A DNA stretch of 61,318 nt from JBEEOW01 sp041191405 (GTDB lineage Bacteria; Bacteroidota; Bacteroidia; Cytophagales; UBA9547): contig JBEEOW010000025.1 in assembly GCA_041191405.1 (NCBI GenBank), positions 1 to 61,318 of the forward strand. Reading direction: 5' to 3'. Position numbers and translations under genes: made by a program. Below, one piece after another: positions 1 through 8,594 of the stretch (position 1 is the first letter of the stretch; every line of letters begins with the position of its first letter). The notes beneath the pieces are model-generated. The model had not been told where the DNA came from and did no database searches. It saw nothing but the letters and a program-made list of their open reading frames with translations.

Positions 1-126
1 CAATACAAATGTAAAGCTATTTTAGGATAAATTTTAATTGTAAATCCTTTTTAGGATTAAGAAAATTAGTGTAAATTTATATCAGGATTATTAATCAAAT
101 CTGTAAACATTTTTTAGGACGAGACA
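1..126. mobile_element. Probable end of a mobile element with four 18-bp direct repeats
   Basis: Four copies of TGTAAA-N6-TYAGGA start at 10, 39, 70 and 102 (pitch 29-32 bp, about three helical turns). The last copy lies at the inner edge of the truncated repeat gene and supplies its stop codon. Read leftward, the tip would begin TGTCTCGTCC at 126. Multiple repeated transposase-binding sites at the ends and a TGT tip are known for IS21-family elements, so an IS21-like end is the best guess. No transposase is in the window, so family and target duplication cannot be confirmed. Confidence 0.5.
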
Positions 127-3100
127 CTCCAAACCAATGGAAACAACACCTTGTTGTTCTTGTTTTTACCTTTACTTGAAAAATAGATTGGGAAAATTGT
201 TTTACTATAACTTGTATCCGATTTACTGATATACGTTTTGCTCCAATAAATTGGAAACACTCTATCTGCCACATAATAAGGCGTTTTTGTGTGTTTATAA
301 AGCAACAAAAAGCTTTTTGTATTTTCATAACTTGAAGTGTCCTTATCTGTTTTTACTGAAAACAAAGGAAAAATTGTAAACCTGTTTCTTTCCTTATTTT
401 TCAAACTCCAAACCACAAGAAAAAACACATTATTATTTACATTTTTATCCTTTTTTGCCCAATACAATGGGAAAATAACACTGCTTATGGTAGTATCTTT
501 TTTGTCGTAAATAGCTTTATGCCAATAAATTGGAAATAATGTAGATTTATAAACATTATCCTCTTTACTTTTATTGAAAACGCCTAAAATATTTAAATGC
601 TTAAATTTTTGTGTTGAATCCAGCGAAAGTCCAACTGAAAACAATGGAAATAAGGTAAAAGATTTATAATACTTGTCTCTAAATTGCCAAACCAAAGGAA
701 ACAACACTTTATATGAACTATTTGTATCCTCGTTTGACCAATAAATTGGGAATAATACTTTTTTATAAGATGCAGTATTTTTAAGATAAGTAGCTGTATT
801 CCAATACAATGGAAAAATAATATCTTTTGTAGCCGTAGGATTTTTTAAATGTGTATAAATGCCCAAAATATTCAAATGCTTTACACTTCTTGCCGAATCC
901 ATTGAATGCCCCACAGAAAACAACGGAGCCAAAGTAAATGAAGTATATTGCTTATTTTTCAAACTCCAAACCAAAGGAAAAACAACTTTATTATTTACCA
1001 ACGAATCTTTGTATGACCAATAAATTGGAAATAAAATTGATTTTGTATAATGTTTGTTTTTGACAGACCAATACAATGGAAAAACTGTTTTACTGAAAGT
1101 TGTATCATTTTTAGTGAATGTATTTTTACTCCAATAAAATGGTAAAACTAAATTTGAAACTCCATCAGGCGATTGAATATGCGTGTATAAACCTAAAATA
1201 TTTACATGTTTTACATTTTGCGCTGAATCCATTGAATGCCCCACAGAAAACAACGGAAATACTGTAAGTGATTGATATGTTTTACTTTTGAATTTAAACA
1301 CCAAAGGAAAAAGTACATTGTTCGACTGATATTTATCTCTGTATGAAAAATAGATTGGGAATAACGTTTTTCTATAAATAGTATCACCTTTTAACATTGT
1401 TTTTTTACTCCAATACAATGGCAATACAACGTCTTTTACCTCTGTAGGAGATTGTAAATGAGTGTATAATCCTAAAATATTTACATGTTTTACACTTTGA
1501 GCTGAATCTTTTGAATGCCCAACTGAAAACAATGGAAATACTGTAAACGATTTATATTGTTGACTTTCGAGTTTCCATACCAAGGGAAATACAACGGAAT
1601 TATGTTTTAATTTATCTTGGTACGAAAAGTAAATTGGAAACAAGGTTTTTCTATAAACTGTATCATTTTTTGACATCGTTTTTTTACTCCAATATAATGG
1701 TAATACAACGTCTTTTACTTCCGTAGGAGATTGTAAATGAGTATATAAACCTAAAATATTCAAGTGTTTAACACTTTGAGCTGAATCTTTTGAATGACCA
1801 ACTGAAAACAATGGAAACACAGTAAGTGATTGATAATATTTACTATTTAAACTCCAAACCAATGGAAACAGCACTTTATTATTTTTTAAATTATCCTTGT
1901 AAGAAAAATATAGAGGAAAAACAGTTTTACTGTAACTAGTATCAATTTTATTATCCACCGATTTGCGGTAACTTGTTTTGCTCCAATAAATTGGAAAAAG
2001 CACATCACCTTTTGTTAAGGTATTTTTATAATGAGAATAAACTCCCAATATATTTAAGTGCTTTACAGTTTGAGCAGAATCAGTAGAATTCCCAACTGAA
2101 AACAATGGAAATACAGTAAATGATTGATAATGTGAATTTTTGTAACTCCAAATCAGAGGAAACAATACTTTGTTGTTTGTAAAATAATCGTGATAAGAAA
2201 AATATATTGGAAAAATGGTTTTTCTGTAAGAAGTATCCGCCCCATGAAATTCAGTTTTACTCCAATACAGTGGGAAAAATCTATTTTTGATAGTATTAAA
2301 TTCTTTTGAATAGTTATATAAACCTACAATATTAAGGTGTTTTTCTTTTTGTAAAGAATCTTTTGAATGTCCGTAAGAGAAAATAGGAAATAAAGTAAAT
2401 GACTTGTATGTCAAATTATTATAACTCCAAATAATAGGAAAAAGCACTTTATTGTTTTTATTATCACTACTGTACGAAAAGTAAATTGGGAATAAAGTTT
2501 TGCGATAGGTTGTATCCGTAATTGAACGCTGCGTTTTTGACCAATAAATAGGGAACAATCTCGTTTTTAAAGTATGATTATTTCTATTTTCATATTTGAA
2601 AAGTAATCCAATATTAATTTTTGATTGTGTATAATCAGTATATAATCCTGTTTTATAATCTTTGATTTTAGAATGATATTTTTCACTGTAAACCAATGGG
2701 AAAACCAAATGGTGGGTTGTATTTGAATCTGCCCAATACCAATAAGCTGGAAAAACTATTATTTTCTTATTGCCTTTAACAACATCATTTTTATACCATA
2801 AAAAGAACAAAATATTATTATCTACAAACAAACCATTTTTAGATTTACTTATACCCAAACATGAAATATTGGGCGCCAATTCAAAAAATTTAAAAGATTT
2901 ATAAGTTGAATCTCTATAATAATGCAATAAATTAGGGTAATAAGTAGTACCAATTCGTAATTCTTTATTTTGGGCACTACTATCACTAACAATAAAAGGA
3001 TAAAACTGAAAGTGTTTTGTATGGTGTTTATAATCAATAGTTTTGCTGTAGATTGAAAACAAAACTTGGGTTTCTTTTATATCATTGTCTTTGTATTTTT

Positions 3101-3254
3101 TTAAAATAGGCCATAAGTTCACGTTTTTGCCACGAGTAAAACCAAAGTCAAAAGCCAAACTTTCACTTGGCTTAGAAGTAGTATCAATTTGCGCAAAACT
3201 TTTAACCGTTGATAACAAAAATAAAATAATCAACCCTCCAATTTTCAACATCAT
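114..3254 (-). CDS. Exported beta-strand repeat protein, 3' end cut by a mobile element
   Basis: 1046 codons with a clear signal peptide (residues 1-22, ending SFAQ). From about residue 233 the protein is eight complete repeats of roughly 93 residues (92-109) plus the first ~48 residues of a ninth. Each repeat carries short strands of the pattern hFPhaW/F (for example LFPIYWS, LFPLVWS, VFPLFSVG) separated by charged turns, ending in a KHLNILGLY-type motif. The alternating pattern suggests stacked beta-hairpins at the cell surface or in the outer membrane. I recognise no named family. The reading frame stops abruptly after LVWS, where every other repeat continues, and the last codons (VSS, stop) come from the repeats at 1-126, so the natural C-terminus is missing. 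Start is the first of two adjacent ATGs. A TACTTTTG box lies about 60 nt upstream. Function unknown; the gene is probably inactivated or shortened. Confidence 0.8.
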   Translation of the reverse strand: MMLKIGGLIILFLLSTVKSFAQIDTTSKPSESLAFDFGFTRGKNVNLWPILKKYKDNDIKETQVLFSIYSKTIDYKHHTKHFQFYPFIVSDSSAQNKELRIGTTYYPNLLHYYRDSTYKSFKFFELAPNISCLGISKSKNGLFVDNNILFFLWYKNDVVKGNKKIIVFPAYWYWADSNTTHHLVFPLVYSEKYHSKIKDYKTGLYTDYTQSKINIGLLFKYENRNNHTLKTRLFPIYWSKTQRSITDTTYRKTLFPIYFSYSSDNKNNKVLFPIIWSYNNLTYKSFTLFPIFSYGHSKDSLQKEKHLNIVGLYNYSKEFNTIKNRFFPLYWSKTEFHGADTSYRKTIFPIYFSYHDYFTNNKVLFPLIWSYKNSHYQSFTVFPLFSVGNSTDSAQTVKHLNILGVYSHYKNTLTKGDVLFPIYWSKTSYRKSVDNKIDTSYSKTVFPLYFSYKDNLKNNKVLFPLVWSLNSKYYQSLTVFPLFSVGHSKDSAQSVKHLNILGLYTHLQSPTEVKDVVLPLYWSKKTMSKNDTVYRKTLFPIYFSYQDKLKHNSVVFPLVWKLESQQYKSFTVFPLFSVGHSKDSAQSVKHVNILGLYTHLQSPTEVKDVVLPLYWSKKTMLKGDTIYRKTLFPIYFSYRDKYQSNNVLFPLVFKFKSKTYQSLTVFPLFSVGHSMDSAQNVKHVNILGLYTHIQSPDGVSNLVLPFYWSKNTFTKNDTTFSKTVFPLYWSVKNKHYTKSILFPIYWSYKDSLVNNKVVFPLVWSLKNKQYTSFTLAPLFSVGHSMDSARSVKHLNILGIYTHLKNPTATKDIIFPLYWNTATYLKNTASYKKVLFPIYWSNEDTNSSYKVLFPLVWQFRDKYYKSFTLFPLFSVGLSLDSTQKFKHLNILGVFNKSKEDNVYKSTLFPIYWHKAIYDKKDTTISSVIFPLYWAKKDKNVNNNVFFLVVWSLKNKERNRFTIFPLFSVKTDKDTSSYENTKSFLLLYKHTKTPYYVADRVFPIYWSKTYISKSDTSYSKTIFPIYFSSKGKNKNNKVLFPLVWSVSS

Positions 3255-3280
3255 TTTCTTACATTCATCTAAATGTTATT

Positions 3281-3297
3281 GAACAAAGTACTTGTTC
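3281..3297. promoter_or_regulatory. Operator-like palindrome
   Basis: GAACAA-N5-TTGTTC inverted repeat between the leftward promoter box (3315-3322) and the start codon at 3254. It lies in the leader, where a repressor could act. No regulator gene is adjacent. Confidence 0.25.
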
Positions 3298-3314
3298 ACA
3301 ATAATTAAGAAAGT

Positions 3315-3322
3315 CAAAAGTA
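3315..3322 (-). promoter_or_regulatory. TAnnTTTG promoter box for the repeat gene
   Basis: TACTTTTG on the minus strand matches the Bacteroidota -7 consensus TAnnTTTG and lies 61 nt before the ATG at 3254. It is part of a 15-bp arm (3313-3327) that recurs inverted at 3478-3492. Confidence 0.4.
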
Positions 3323-3482
3323 AGATTATTGTTACTAGATTAAAAATTGATTTTAAAGTACAAGTTATATTTCAACAGCATTTTAAACAAAAGAGGTTAT
3401 ATTCTATTAAACACTAATTGATTTTTACAAAACAAATACATTGTAAACAGATGATTTGCATTTTTTGCAAAAAAAACAATCT

Positions 3483-3490
3483 TACTTTTG
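3483..3490 (+). promoter_or_regulatory. TAnnTTTG promoter box, rightward
   Basis: TACTTTTG with TTTG at 3464-3467 upstream (15-nt spacer, slightly short). It would give a leader of about 165 nt for the gene at 3660. Mirror copy of the box at 3315-3322. Confidence 0.3.
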
Positions 3491-3659
3491 ACCAAAAACA
3501 TAAACAAACTAAATTTTAGTATTGAAAGTAGATTTAATATATTGCAGGGAGAAATAAAGATTTGTTGATTTTGGGACAATACACCATCTAGTTCACAAAC
3601 AAAATTTTAAATCATTTTCAGACAGAATATCATTAGAAAGAATCATAATATAACACATA

Positions 3660-3842
3660 ATGATTTTAAAAGTAATAACAGCTTTTTACAATGCATTTTG
3701 GGAAGAACTCAAAACAGGTAAATCATGGAAAAACAAACTTCTATTAACCTCAATAATTTTTCTATTATTTGTTTCAGTTGGGTTTACTGGAGTTTTATTC
3801 TTGTTCACTTTATTAGCTGAGCACGAAGGAAGTAATACCTAA
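3660..3842 (+). CDS. Small single-pass membrane protein
   Basis: 60 residues: an amphipathic, positively charged N-terminal half (residues 1-25) followed by one strong hydrophobic segment (about 27-52) and a short acidic tail. No recognised family. The stop codon lies 3 nt before the next start at 3846, so the two are probably co-transcribed and may act together in the membrane. Very short and family-less, so only moderately sure it is a gene. Confidence 0.45.
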   Translation: MILKVITAFYNAFWEELKTGKSWKNKLLLTSIIFLLFVSVGFTGVLFLFTLLAEHEGSNT

Positions 3843-3845
3843 ATA

Positions 3846-4193
3846 ATGAGTTTATATATTTGTATATTATATTTATTTTTTATAATTGTTAATTTTGTAA
3901 CACCTTGGAAGGTTATTTCAATTAGTAAAATATTTAGTAGTCTATACTTTGTGATGTTATTAGTTTCATTCGTATTATTCAGTCTTTTACAAATGATTAA
4001 TTTAATTTTTCATGAAGGGACACTAAAATATGAATCTGTATCTGAAATTTATCCAGTTTACTTTATTCAATTCCTTATTATAATTACACTAAGTGAGTTA
4101 TTTTTATTTAACTTTAAATTATATAATTCTGAACAAAAAAATAAAAATTTAAAAGCTGAATGGAATCGCCTTTCAAATTGGACTATATATTAA
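3846..4193 (+). CDS. Small multi-pass membrane protein
   Basis: 115 residues with three predicted membrane helices (about 3-20, 28-52, 71-91) and a charged C-terminal tail rich in Lys, Asn and Glu. Starts 3 nt after the stop of the preceding small membrane gene. I do not recognise the family. The pair could be a split form of one longer membrane gene, but both have credible starts. Confidence 0.5.
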   Translation: MSLYICILYLFFIIVNFVTPWKVISISKIFSSLYFVMLLVSFVLFSLLQMINLIFHEGTLKYESVSEIYPVYFIQFLIIITLSELFLFNFKLYNSEQKNKNLKAEWNRLSNWTIY

Positions 4194-4288
4194 AAAAATA
4201 TTTTTAATGATTTGAAGTATAATCTACCCTTATTTTAGCGCTAGCGTATAGTCTTATTTTATTTTAGCGAAATATTACTTTACTAATG

Positions 4289-4365
4289 CTTCGACAGGCT
4301 CAGCAACCGTAAAGGTAATTTTTCGAGTAACCAATACTCGAAAACGGTCACTGAGCTTGTCGAAG
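4289..4365. repeat. REP-like long hairpin
   Basis: Outer arms CTTCGACAGGCTCAG (4289-4303) and CTGAGCTTGTCGAAG (4351-4365) pair with one G-T position. Inner arms ACCG/CGGT and TTTTCGAGTA/TACTCGAAAA continue the stem almost to the loop. The outer arms resemble a repeat seen between genes in many bacterial genomes. It could also terminate transcription from the small genes upstream, though no U-tract follows. Confidence 0.65.
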
Positions 4366-4442
4366 TGGTAGTTTTCGCTGGACTATCAAATAAATACAAT
4401 TGGTATTATTTATATATTTGAAAAATAATTAGAATAACTTTT

Positions 4443-5039
4443 ATGAAAAATACTCTAAATTTTATAGAAACAAAAGATAAACTCTCAATTGAGATTTTGC
4501 CCAAAATAAAACCAATTATAAAAATTGGGTATATGGTAATGATTATTACCTATTTATTTTTAATTGTTGCTGGTTGTGTAGTTATATTTAAAATATTTGA
4601 TTTCAATCATTTAACATTTACATTAATTGGTACAATTGGTTGTTTAATACTTTGTGTTTTGATGTTTTATGCAATAAAAAGTACTTTGAACGGATTATAT
4701 TCTAAAGAAATAATTGAAGTAACTAAAAGTCAGATTTCCATAATTAAAAAAGAAACTTTTAAAACAACTTATCAAACATTTCCACTTCAAAAAATTTCTA
4801 AGCTTAATAATAATCAAGATTTTGTAGAATCTTCACATCCATTAAAAGGGAATAATACAGACTATACTGGTTTTGGTGCTAGAGAAAAAGAAGCAGAATT
4901 TTTAATAAAAGAAGAAAAATTGGGCTTGTTTTATAATGGCTCAATGAGAAGATTTGGAAATGATTTGTCTTCATGGGACGAAGAAGAAATACTTAATAGA
5001 ATAGAATCATTTACCGAATTGAAAATAAACTCAAACTAA
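4443..5039 (+). CDS. Two-helix membrane protein, unknown function
   Basis: 198 residues. A short cytoplasmic start is followed by two membrane helices (about 29-51 and 60-80), then a soluble C-terminal part of about 115 residues with alternating strands. That layout resembles small bacterial membrane proteins with a PH-like domain after a helix pair, but the match is by architecture only. It sits alone between the hairpin at 4289-4365 and the carB promoter. No operon partner or secretion signal. Confidence 0.6.
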   Translation: MKNTLNFIETKDKLSIEILPKIKPIIKIGYMVMIITYLFLIVAGCVVIFKIFDFNHLTFTLIGTIGCLILCVLMFYAIKSTLNGLYSKEIIEVTKSQISIIKKETFKTTYQTFPLQKISKLNNNQDFVESSHPLKGNNTDYTGFGAREKEAEFLIKEEKLGLFYNGSMRRFGNDLSSWDEEEILNRIESFTELKINSN

Positions 5040-5153
5040 TCAATAAACTTTTTCAATAAATTCAACATTTTTCTAACTCTCAAATTTTCAATATTATGTA
5101 CGATTTTTTAAATATTTAATGCTGTATTAATGAGAGGTAAGCCAAAAATTTTC

Positions 5154-5161
5154 TACCTTTG
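5154..5161 (+). promoter_or_regulatory. carB promoter -7 box
   Basis: TACCTTTG matches TAnnTTTG exactly and is followed by a ~90-nt leader to the carB ATG. No clear -33 TTTG element. No obvious attenuator hairpin is visible in the leader. Confidence 0.5.
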
Positions 5162-5253
5162 CGTGGTTTGACCAGCTTCGTAAGCGTTTTCGTAAACTTA
5201 ATTTGTTCGAATCAATTCTATAAGACTTCTAAAAAACACTTATAACCTATTTT

Positions 5254-8067
5254 ATGCCAAGAGACAACAGCATTAAATCCGTACTTATTATTGGTAGTGG
5301 TCCTATTATCATCGGACAAGCATGTGAGTTTGATTATTCAGGTTCTCAAGCCTCTCGTTCACTTCGTGAAGAAGGTATTGAAGTTACCTTAATTAACTCA
5401 AATCCTGCAACCATTATGACCGATAGCGTTACGGCTGATAATGTGTATTTGCTTCCACTTGAGAAAAAGTACATCATCGAAATTCTTGAAAAACACAAAA
5501 TTGATGCTGTATTACCTACTATGGGTGGTCAAACTGCATTAAACCTTGCTATTGATTGTGAAAAAGCTGGTGTTTGGAAAAAATACGGTGTTAAAGTTAT
5601 CGGAGTTGATTTTAAAGCCATCGAAACAACTGAAGATAGAGAGCAATTCCGTTTAAAAATGCTTGAAATTGGTGTAGGCGTTTGTAAAGGCTCAACTGCT
5701 ACTTCATTTTTAGAAGGTAAAGAAATTGCACAACAAATCGGCTTCCCACTAGTAATTCGTCCATCTTATACGCTTGGTGGTACAGGTGGTGGTTTCGTTG
5801 AGGACCCAGCTAAATTTGACGAAGCATTAACCAAAGGTTTACACGCATCTCCAATTCACGAAGTACTTGTTGAACAAAGTATTATGGGTTGGAAAGAATA
5901 TGAGTTAGAGCTTTTAAGAGATGGAAATGGTAATGTTATCATTATCTGTTCTATTGAAAACTTTGACCCAATGGGTATCCACACTGGTGACTCTATCACT
6001 GTGGCACCTGCCATGACATTATCTGATGTAACCTATCAACGTATGCGTGATATGGCTATCAAAATGATGAATGCCATCGGTCAATTTGCTGGAGGTTGTA
6101 ACGTACAGTTCTCGTTAAGCCCTGACCAAGAAGAAATTATAGCAATTGAAATTAACCCTCGTGTATCTCGTTCGTCGGCATTGGCTTCAAAAGCAACTGG
6201 TTACCCAATTGCTAAAGTTGCAGCTAAGCTTGCTATCGGTTATAACCTTGATGAACTTAAAAACTCAATTACTAAAACTACAAGTGCTTATTTTGAACCA
6301 GCACTTGATTATGTAATTGTAAAAATACCACGTTGGAACTTTGATAAATTTAAAGGTGCTGACCGCTCATTAGGTTTACAGATGAAATCTGTAGGTGAGG
6401 CAATGGGAATTGGTCGTACTTTCCAAGAAGCATTACAAAAAGCTTGTCAGTCTCTTGAAATTAAACGTAACGGTTTAGGTGCTGACGGTAAAGAGCTTAC
6501 TAATCAAGCAGAAATTTTACACTCATTGAAAAACCCAACTTGGAATCGTTTATTCCATGTGTATGATGCTTTCAAAATGGGTATTCCTTTCAAAACAATT
6601 TACAATGCTACCAAAATCGACCACTGGTTCTTGAACCAAATTGAGGAAATGGTAACATTAGAAAAAGAAATTGAAAGATACAACATCTCTAACTTACCAA
6701 AAGAATTATTGATTGATGCAAAACAAAAAGGTTATGCTGACCGTCAAATTGCTCACTTGGTAAGATGTTTAGAAAGTGAAGTATTTAACAAACGTAATGA
6801 ATTAGGAATCAAACGTGTGTACAAACTTGTTGATACTTGTGCGGCAGAGTTTGAAGCAAAAACTCCTTATTATTACTCTACTTTTGAAGGTGCTAATGAA
6901 TCAATTTCATCTGATAGAAAGAAAATAATTGTATTAGGTTCGGGCCCTAACCGTATCGGACAAGGTATTGAGTTTGACTACTCATGTGTTCACGGTATTT
7001 TAGCAGCTAAAGAATGTGGTTATGAAACCATTATGATTAACTGTAACCCTGAAACTGTATCTACTGACTTTGATATTGCTGATAAATTATACTTCGAACC
7101 AGTATTCTGGGAGCATATTTATGACATCATTTTACATGAAAAACCAGAAGGTGTTATCGTGCAACTTGGTGGACAAACAGCATTAAAATTAGCCGAAAAA
7201 TTAGACCGTTACGGTATCAAAATTATCGGTACATCTTTCCAAGCACTTGATTTAGCTGAAGATAGAGGTTCATTCTCTTCATTATTGAAAAATCTTGATA
7301 TACCTTATCCAAAATTTGGTGTAATTGAAGATGCAGAACAAGCAGTAGTACTTTCTCGTGAGTTAGGATTCCCATTGTTAGTTCGCCCATCTTATGTACT
7401 TGGTGGACAAGGAATGAAAATCGTTATCAACGAAGAAGAACTTGAAACACACGTAGTTAACATTCTTAAAGATATTCCAGGTAACAAAGTATTACTTGAC
7501 CACTTCCTTGACGGAGCTGTTGAAGTTGATGCTGACGCTATCTCTGATGGTGAAGATGTGTATATTATCGGTATCATGGAGCATATTGAGCCTGCAGGTA
7601 TCCACTCTGGAGATTCGCACTCATTGTTGCCATCGTTCAACCTAAGCGATAATGTTAAAAAACAAATTGAAGAAATCACAACCAAAATTGCAATTGCATT
7701 AAGAACTGTAGGTTTAATAAACGTACAATATGCTGTGAAAGATGAAGTTGTGTACGTTATTGAGGCAAACCCTCGTGCATCACGTACAGTACCTTTCATT
7801 TGTAAAGCTTATGACGAACCTTATGTAAATTATGCAACTAAAGTAATGTTAGGTGAGAAAAAAGTGAAAGACTTTAATTTCAACCCTAAACAAAAAGGTT
7901 GGGCAATTAAAATTCCAGTATTCTCATTCAACAAATTCCCTGGTGTAAACAAGGAATTAGGCCCAGAGATGAAATCAACTGGAGAAGCAATTTACTTTAT
8001 TGATTCACTTGAAGATGATTACTTTGTAAAATTATACAACGAGCGTAATTTATACTTAAGTCGCTAG
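5254..8067 (+). CDS. carB: Carbamoyl-phosphate synthase large subunit, short form
   Basis: Makes carbamoyl phosphate from bicarbonate, ammonia (delivered by the CarA subunit) and two ATP, feeding pyrimidine and arginine synthesis in the cytoplasm. 937 residues with the internal duplication typical of CarB: an N-terminal nucleotide-binding motif (GSGPIIIGQACEFDYSG, about 13-29) and its second-half counterpart (GSGPNRIGQGIEFDYS, about 567-582), each heading an ATP-grasp unit with the RPSYxLGG loop. The E. coli enzyme is about 1073 residues. The missing part corresponds to the C-terminal MGS-like domain that binds UMP, IMP and ornithine, so this enzyme should lack that allosteric control. The stop is followed directly by a strong terminator, so the end looks natural. 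carA is not in the window. Monocistronic between its own promoter and terminator. Confidence 0.97.
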   Translation: MPRDNSIKSVLIIGSGPIIIGQACEFDYSGSQASRSLREEGIEVTLINSNPATIMTDSVTADNVYLLPLEKKYIIEILEKHKIDAVLPTMGGQTALNLAIDCEKAGVWKKYGVKVIGVDFKAIETTEDREQFRLKMLEIGVGVCKGSTATSFLEGKEIAQQIGFPLVIRPSYTLGGTGGGFVEDPAKFDEALTKGLHASPIHEVLVEQSIMGWKEYELELLRDGNGNVIIICSIENFDPMGIHTGDSITVAPAMTLSDVTYQRMRDMAIKMMNAIGQFAGGCNVQFSLSPDQEEIIAIEINPRVSRSSALASKATGYPIAKVAAKLAIGYNLDELKNSITKTTSAYFEPALDYVIVKIPRWNFDKFKGADRSLGLQMKSVGEAMGIGRTFQEALQKACQSLEIKRNGLGADGKELTNQAEILHSLKNPTWNRLFHVYDAFKMGIPFKTIYNATKIDHWFLNQIEEMVTLEKEIERYNISNLPKELLIDAKQKGYADRQIAHLVRCLESEVFNKRNELGIKRVYKLVDTCAAEFEAKTPYYYSTFEGANESISSDRKKIIVLGSGPNRIGQGIEFDYSCVHGILAAKECGYETIMINCNPETVSTDFDIADKLYFEPVFWEHIYDIILHEKPEGVIVQLGGQTALKLAEKLDRYGIKIIGTSFQALDLAEDRGSFSSLLKNLDIPYPKFGVIEDAEQAVVLSRELGFPLLVRPSYVLGGQGMKIVINEEELETHVVNILKDIPGNKVLLDHFLDGAVEVDADAISDGEDVYIIGIMEHIEPAGIHSGDSHSLLPSFNLSDNVKKQIEEITTKIAIALRTVGLINVQYAVKDEVVYVIEANPRASRTVPFICKAYDEPYVNYATKVMLGEKKVKDFNFNPKQKGWAIKIPVFSFNKFPGVNKELGPEMKSTGEAIYFIDSLEDDYFVKLYNERNLYLSR

Positions 8068-8082
8068 TTTTAAATATTATAT

Positions 8083-8120
8083 AAAAGCAAAAAGCCCGAT
8101 AAAATCGGGCTTTTTGCTTT
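8083..8120 (+). terminator. carB terminator
   Basis: Perfect stem with arms AAAGCAAAAAGCCCGAT and ATCGGGCTTTTTGCTTT around a 3-nt loop, ending in T-rich sequence, 16 nt after the carB stop. The A/T flanks make it potentially bidirectional. Confidence 0.9.
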
Positions 8121-8258
8121 ATAAGAAATACATTTATTTTAATAGAAATGGATTATCTCTCTTGTAAAAAAAACTATTTTTCATAGAGTTTTTTATTTAT
8201 TAACGCATTAAAAATTCTTTTATATATTATTTAAAAATAATATATATATGGCATAATG

Positions 8259-8594
8259 CCCAACTTGCTGATTTTTAACTTGGTCAAATTTGTTAAAATA
8301 TCTTTTGTAGGCATCTTGCCCTGGCACTGTCTTCCAATCAAAAATTTTAGATAATGCTCTAACTCATCTGGTAACTTCTGAATGTAAAAATCGATTTGCT
8401 CCACACCAAACACTAGTGATAAAAGATTCTAACAAAGTGGAAACGTCATGGCCTCTGTTAGAATTTTGGTTTGGTAATACATCACACTGATTAATTTGCT
8501 CACGAAAGTTCATTTTAAGCAACATTTGCTTCAAAAATACCATGCCTCCCCATGGCGTAACCTCCTTGTTACTAAAGGATAACTCAAATTTCAT
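8259..8594 (-). pseudogene. Decayed IS1380-like transposase fragment
   Basis: The first 76 codons (8594 to 8367) read like the N-terminus of IS1380-family transposases: a WGGMVFLKQML segment, an SNRG segment, and WCGANRFLHSEVTR. An in-frame TGA follows, after which the same frame continues with recognisable transposase sequence (ALSKIFDWKTVPGQDAYKR, then FNKF) to about 8259. The remaining two thirds of the usual protein is absent. A dead remnant, not a gene; family named from memory of conserved motifs. Another 60-codon frame at 8231-8413 is a frame-shifted reading of the same DNA. Confidence 0.7.

Larger units (their letters stand above)
3255..3659. other. Divergent intergenic region
   Basis: 405 bp between the leftward repeat gene and the rightward small membrane genes. 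It is AT-rich and holds two promoter-like boxes in mirror orientation plus an operator-like palindrome at 3281-3297 (arms GAACAA/TTGTTC). A 60-codon leftward frame at 3397-3579 has no visible support as a gene. Confidence 0.5.

Noticed and set aside
10..119. Four regularly spaced repeats as a CRISPR array remnant
   Set aside because: Repeats are only 18 bp with 11-14 bp between them and carry degenerate centres; the layout fits transposase sites at an element end, and no cas genes are present.
3397..3579. 60-codon leftward frame
   Set aside because: No start context or family; it overlaps the promoter-like and inverted-repeat sequence.
7392..7799. 135-codon antisense frame within carB
   Set aside because: Shadow of a well-conserved coding strand; composition follows carB codons.
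8231..8413. 60-codon leftward frame after carB
   Set aside because: It is a frame-shifted reading of the transposase remnant and has no similarity of its own.
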